Below are positions 32,424 through 33,267 of a stretch of DNA of 33,267 nt, piece after piece. The DNA is from Chthonomonadaceae bacterium (GTDB lineage Bacteria; Armatimonadota; Chthonomonadetes; Chthonomonadales; Chthonomonadaceae), in NCBI GenBank assembly GCA_027459665.1, contig DAIDHN010000045.1, positions 1 through 33,267 on the forward strand, in the 5' to 3' direction. How positions within the stretch are numbered: position 1 is the first letter of the stretch; every line of letters begins with the position of its first letter. The notes beneath the pieces are model-generated. The model was not told the DNA's origin. It ran no database searches and worked only from the letters and a program-made list of their open reading frames with translations. Position numbers and translations under genes: made by a program.

Positions 32424-32441
32424 TGCAACGAAACCGTTGCA
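32424..32441 (-). promoter_or_regulatory. 18-bp palindrome shared with the BlaI-like gene (copy 2)
   Basis: On the minus strand TGCAACGGTTTCGTTGCA, a dyad with 7-bp arms, identical at 17 of 18 positions to the element at 11939-11956 and in the same orientation toward its gene. Just upstream lie two CAATTG boxes 18 bp apart (32455 and 32473). Confidence 0.5.
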
Positions 32442-32499
32442 GTGAGTTTCTTTCCAATTGTGGCTCACAGTGCAATTGTCGGAAATCTTGAGGCGCTTT

Positions 32500-32518
32500 T
32501 GCAGGTAAAATAACAGTC
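32500..32518 (+). promoter_or_regulatory. Putative -10 element of the PmoA-like gene
   Basis: TGCAGGTAAAATAACAGTC with TAAAAT at 32506-32511. The flanks match the mfd element (GGCAGG-GTACAATAAGAGTC) closely. There is no -35 box. The predicted leader is about 20 nt. Confidence 0.4.
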
Positions 32519-32538
32519 AGATCAGAAAGAGGACAATC

Positions 32539-33267
32539 ATGGCAGAGATACTGGAAGAAAAAACGCAGCTCATCGTGCGCATAGACGGGCAGGAATTTGC
32601 GCGCTATCAGTTTGGCCCCGAACGCTGGAAGCCCTGCCTCCTGCCTCTGAGAGCCGTCAACGGACTTTCCCTGCTGGCAGACGCTCCCACCGACCACAGG
32701 CACCACCACGGCTTCTGGGTAGGGCATGGCAGAGTGAATGAGCAGGATTTCTGGGGCGAACGCCACAACTGCGGACGCATACTGCACCAGCAGTTCACCA
32801 GAATAGGCAAAAGCGGCAAAAGCTGCGCATTCACCCAGCAGTGCCGGTGGGAAGACCCCGAAGGAAACTGCCTGCTTACCGACCAGCGCACCTTTACCTT
32901 TTATGAAACCCCAGCAGAGGCGCGGCATTTTGATTTTGAAATCATACTGAGCGCCCCCTCTGCCGAGCCGGTGCTGCTGCACCCCACCAACGAAGCCGGG
33001 CTGCCGCATATACGGGTGGCCGAAAGCCTCAGCGTAAAGGCAGGCGGAATACTGCGCAATGCAGCAGGGCAGATCAACGAGCGGGGCACCTACCGCCAGC
33101 GCTCGCCGTGGCTCGACTGTTCTGGCAAACTGGGGCGCATTCCCTGCGGCATCGCACTCTTCGATCATCCCGAAAACCCTGCCCACCCCACCCCCTGGTT
33201 CACCCGCGACTACGGCCCGTTCTCGCCCAACTACGCCCTGTTTCAAGAAGACCCCGTGCAAATCACC
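32539..33267 (+). CDS. PmoA-family (DUF6807) protein, 3' end cut by the window
   Basis: An open frame of at least 243 codons running off the right edge. It begins MAEILEEKTQLIVRIDGQEF and contains the family segment DHRHHHGFWVGHGRVNEQDFW and, later, NEAGLPHIRVAE. This matches the group annotated as methane oxygenase PmoA-like, DUF6807. Despite the name, such proteins are unlikely to be part of methane monooxygenase and often occur near sugar-metabolism genes; the function is unknown. GAGGA lies 5 nt before the ATG. It is divergent from flgF. Confidence 0.8.
   Translation, partial: MAEILEEKTQLIVRIDGQEFARYQFGPERWKPCLLPLRAVNGLSLLADAPTDHRHHHGFWVGHGRVNEQDFWGERHNCGRILHQQFTRIGKSGKSCAFTQQCRWEDPEGNCLLTDQRTFTFYETPAEARHFDFEIILSAPSAEPVLLHPTNEAGLPHIRVAESLSVKAGGILRNAAGQINERGTYRQRSPWLDCSGKLGRIPCGIALFDHPENPAHPTPWFTRDYGPFSPNYALFQEDPVQIT

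Noticed and set aside
32424-32441. Sigma54 site at the flgF palindrome (TTGCA end)
   Set aside because: No GG at the -24 position; the symmetry fits an operator better.
32359-33261. Minus-strand open frame of 300 codons at the right edge
   Set aside because: It is the shadow of the plus-strand PmoA-like frame, which has family motifs and a ribosome binding site.

Overview
The window comes from a diderm, flagellated bacterium with a moderately high GC content. The flagellar genes include L-ring and P-ring components (FlgH, FlgI), so there is an outer membrane. A PEP-CTERM-type secreted protein, an HD-GYP protein, a PmoA-like (DUF6807) gene, heavy use of TTG/GTG starts and a fliW gene in the same genome point to a non-proteobacterial lineage. 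Armatimonadota is my best guess and is an inference from gene content only. No rRNA, tRNA, insertion sequence, prophage or CRISPR array was recognised.

Region 1 (1-6012, minus strand) is metabolic and wall-related. Read in the direction of transcription it holds murB, an LD-carboxypeptidase (overlapping stop/start), a Mn-type superoxide dismutase with its own promoter and terminator, an MFS exporter, an AAC(3)-fold acetyltransferase, and an aldo/keto reductase whose TTG start overlaps the acetyltransferase stop. Region 2 (6253-9744, plus) is mfd, transcribed divergently from murB. Region 3 (9751-11887, minus) is a BlaI/MecI-type repressor, a rhomboid protease with an extra C-terminal domain, and a small lipoprotein.

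Region 4 (12250-15948, plus) is a two-gene ABC half-exporter operon. In front of it lie a 39-codon leader ORF, an intrinsic-terminator-like hairpin inside that ORF, and an ATGA overlap with the first exporter gene. The layout resembles ribosome-mediated attenuation as known for bmrBCD of Bacillus subtilis. Region 5 (15960-18131, minus) is a three-gene cassette: a 133-residue protein of unknown function and two paralogues that each carry two YbjQ/DUF74 domains. Region 6 (18276-23653) holds an S9 peptidase (plus), then on the minus strand a PEP-CTERM protein and a two-gene unit of a UlaG-like metallo-hydrolase and a tandem-HD (HD-GYP) protein.

Region 7 (23757-32395, minus) is a flagellar operon in the order flgF-flgG-flgA-flgH-flgI-flgJ(N)-flgN-flgK-flgL-fliW, closed by a strong terminator. 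It builds the distal rod, the L and P rings, the hook-filament junction and the filament-assembly control factor FliW. Several of its gaps carry structured RNA: a 175-nt fold before flgG, and ANGGAN-loop hairpins (the CsrA recognition pattern) before flgK and flgL. Region 8 (32539-end, plus) is a truncated PmoA-like gene divergent from flgF.

The observations most worth following up are the exporter leader/attenuator, the 18-bp palindrome shared by the repressor gene and the flagellar operon, the ANGGAN hairpins linked to fliW, the structured flgF-flgG gap, and the DUF74 cassette.
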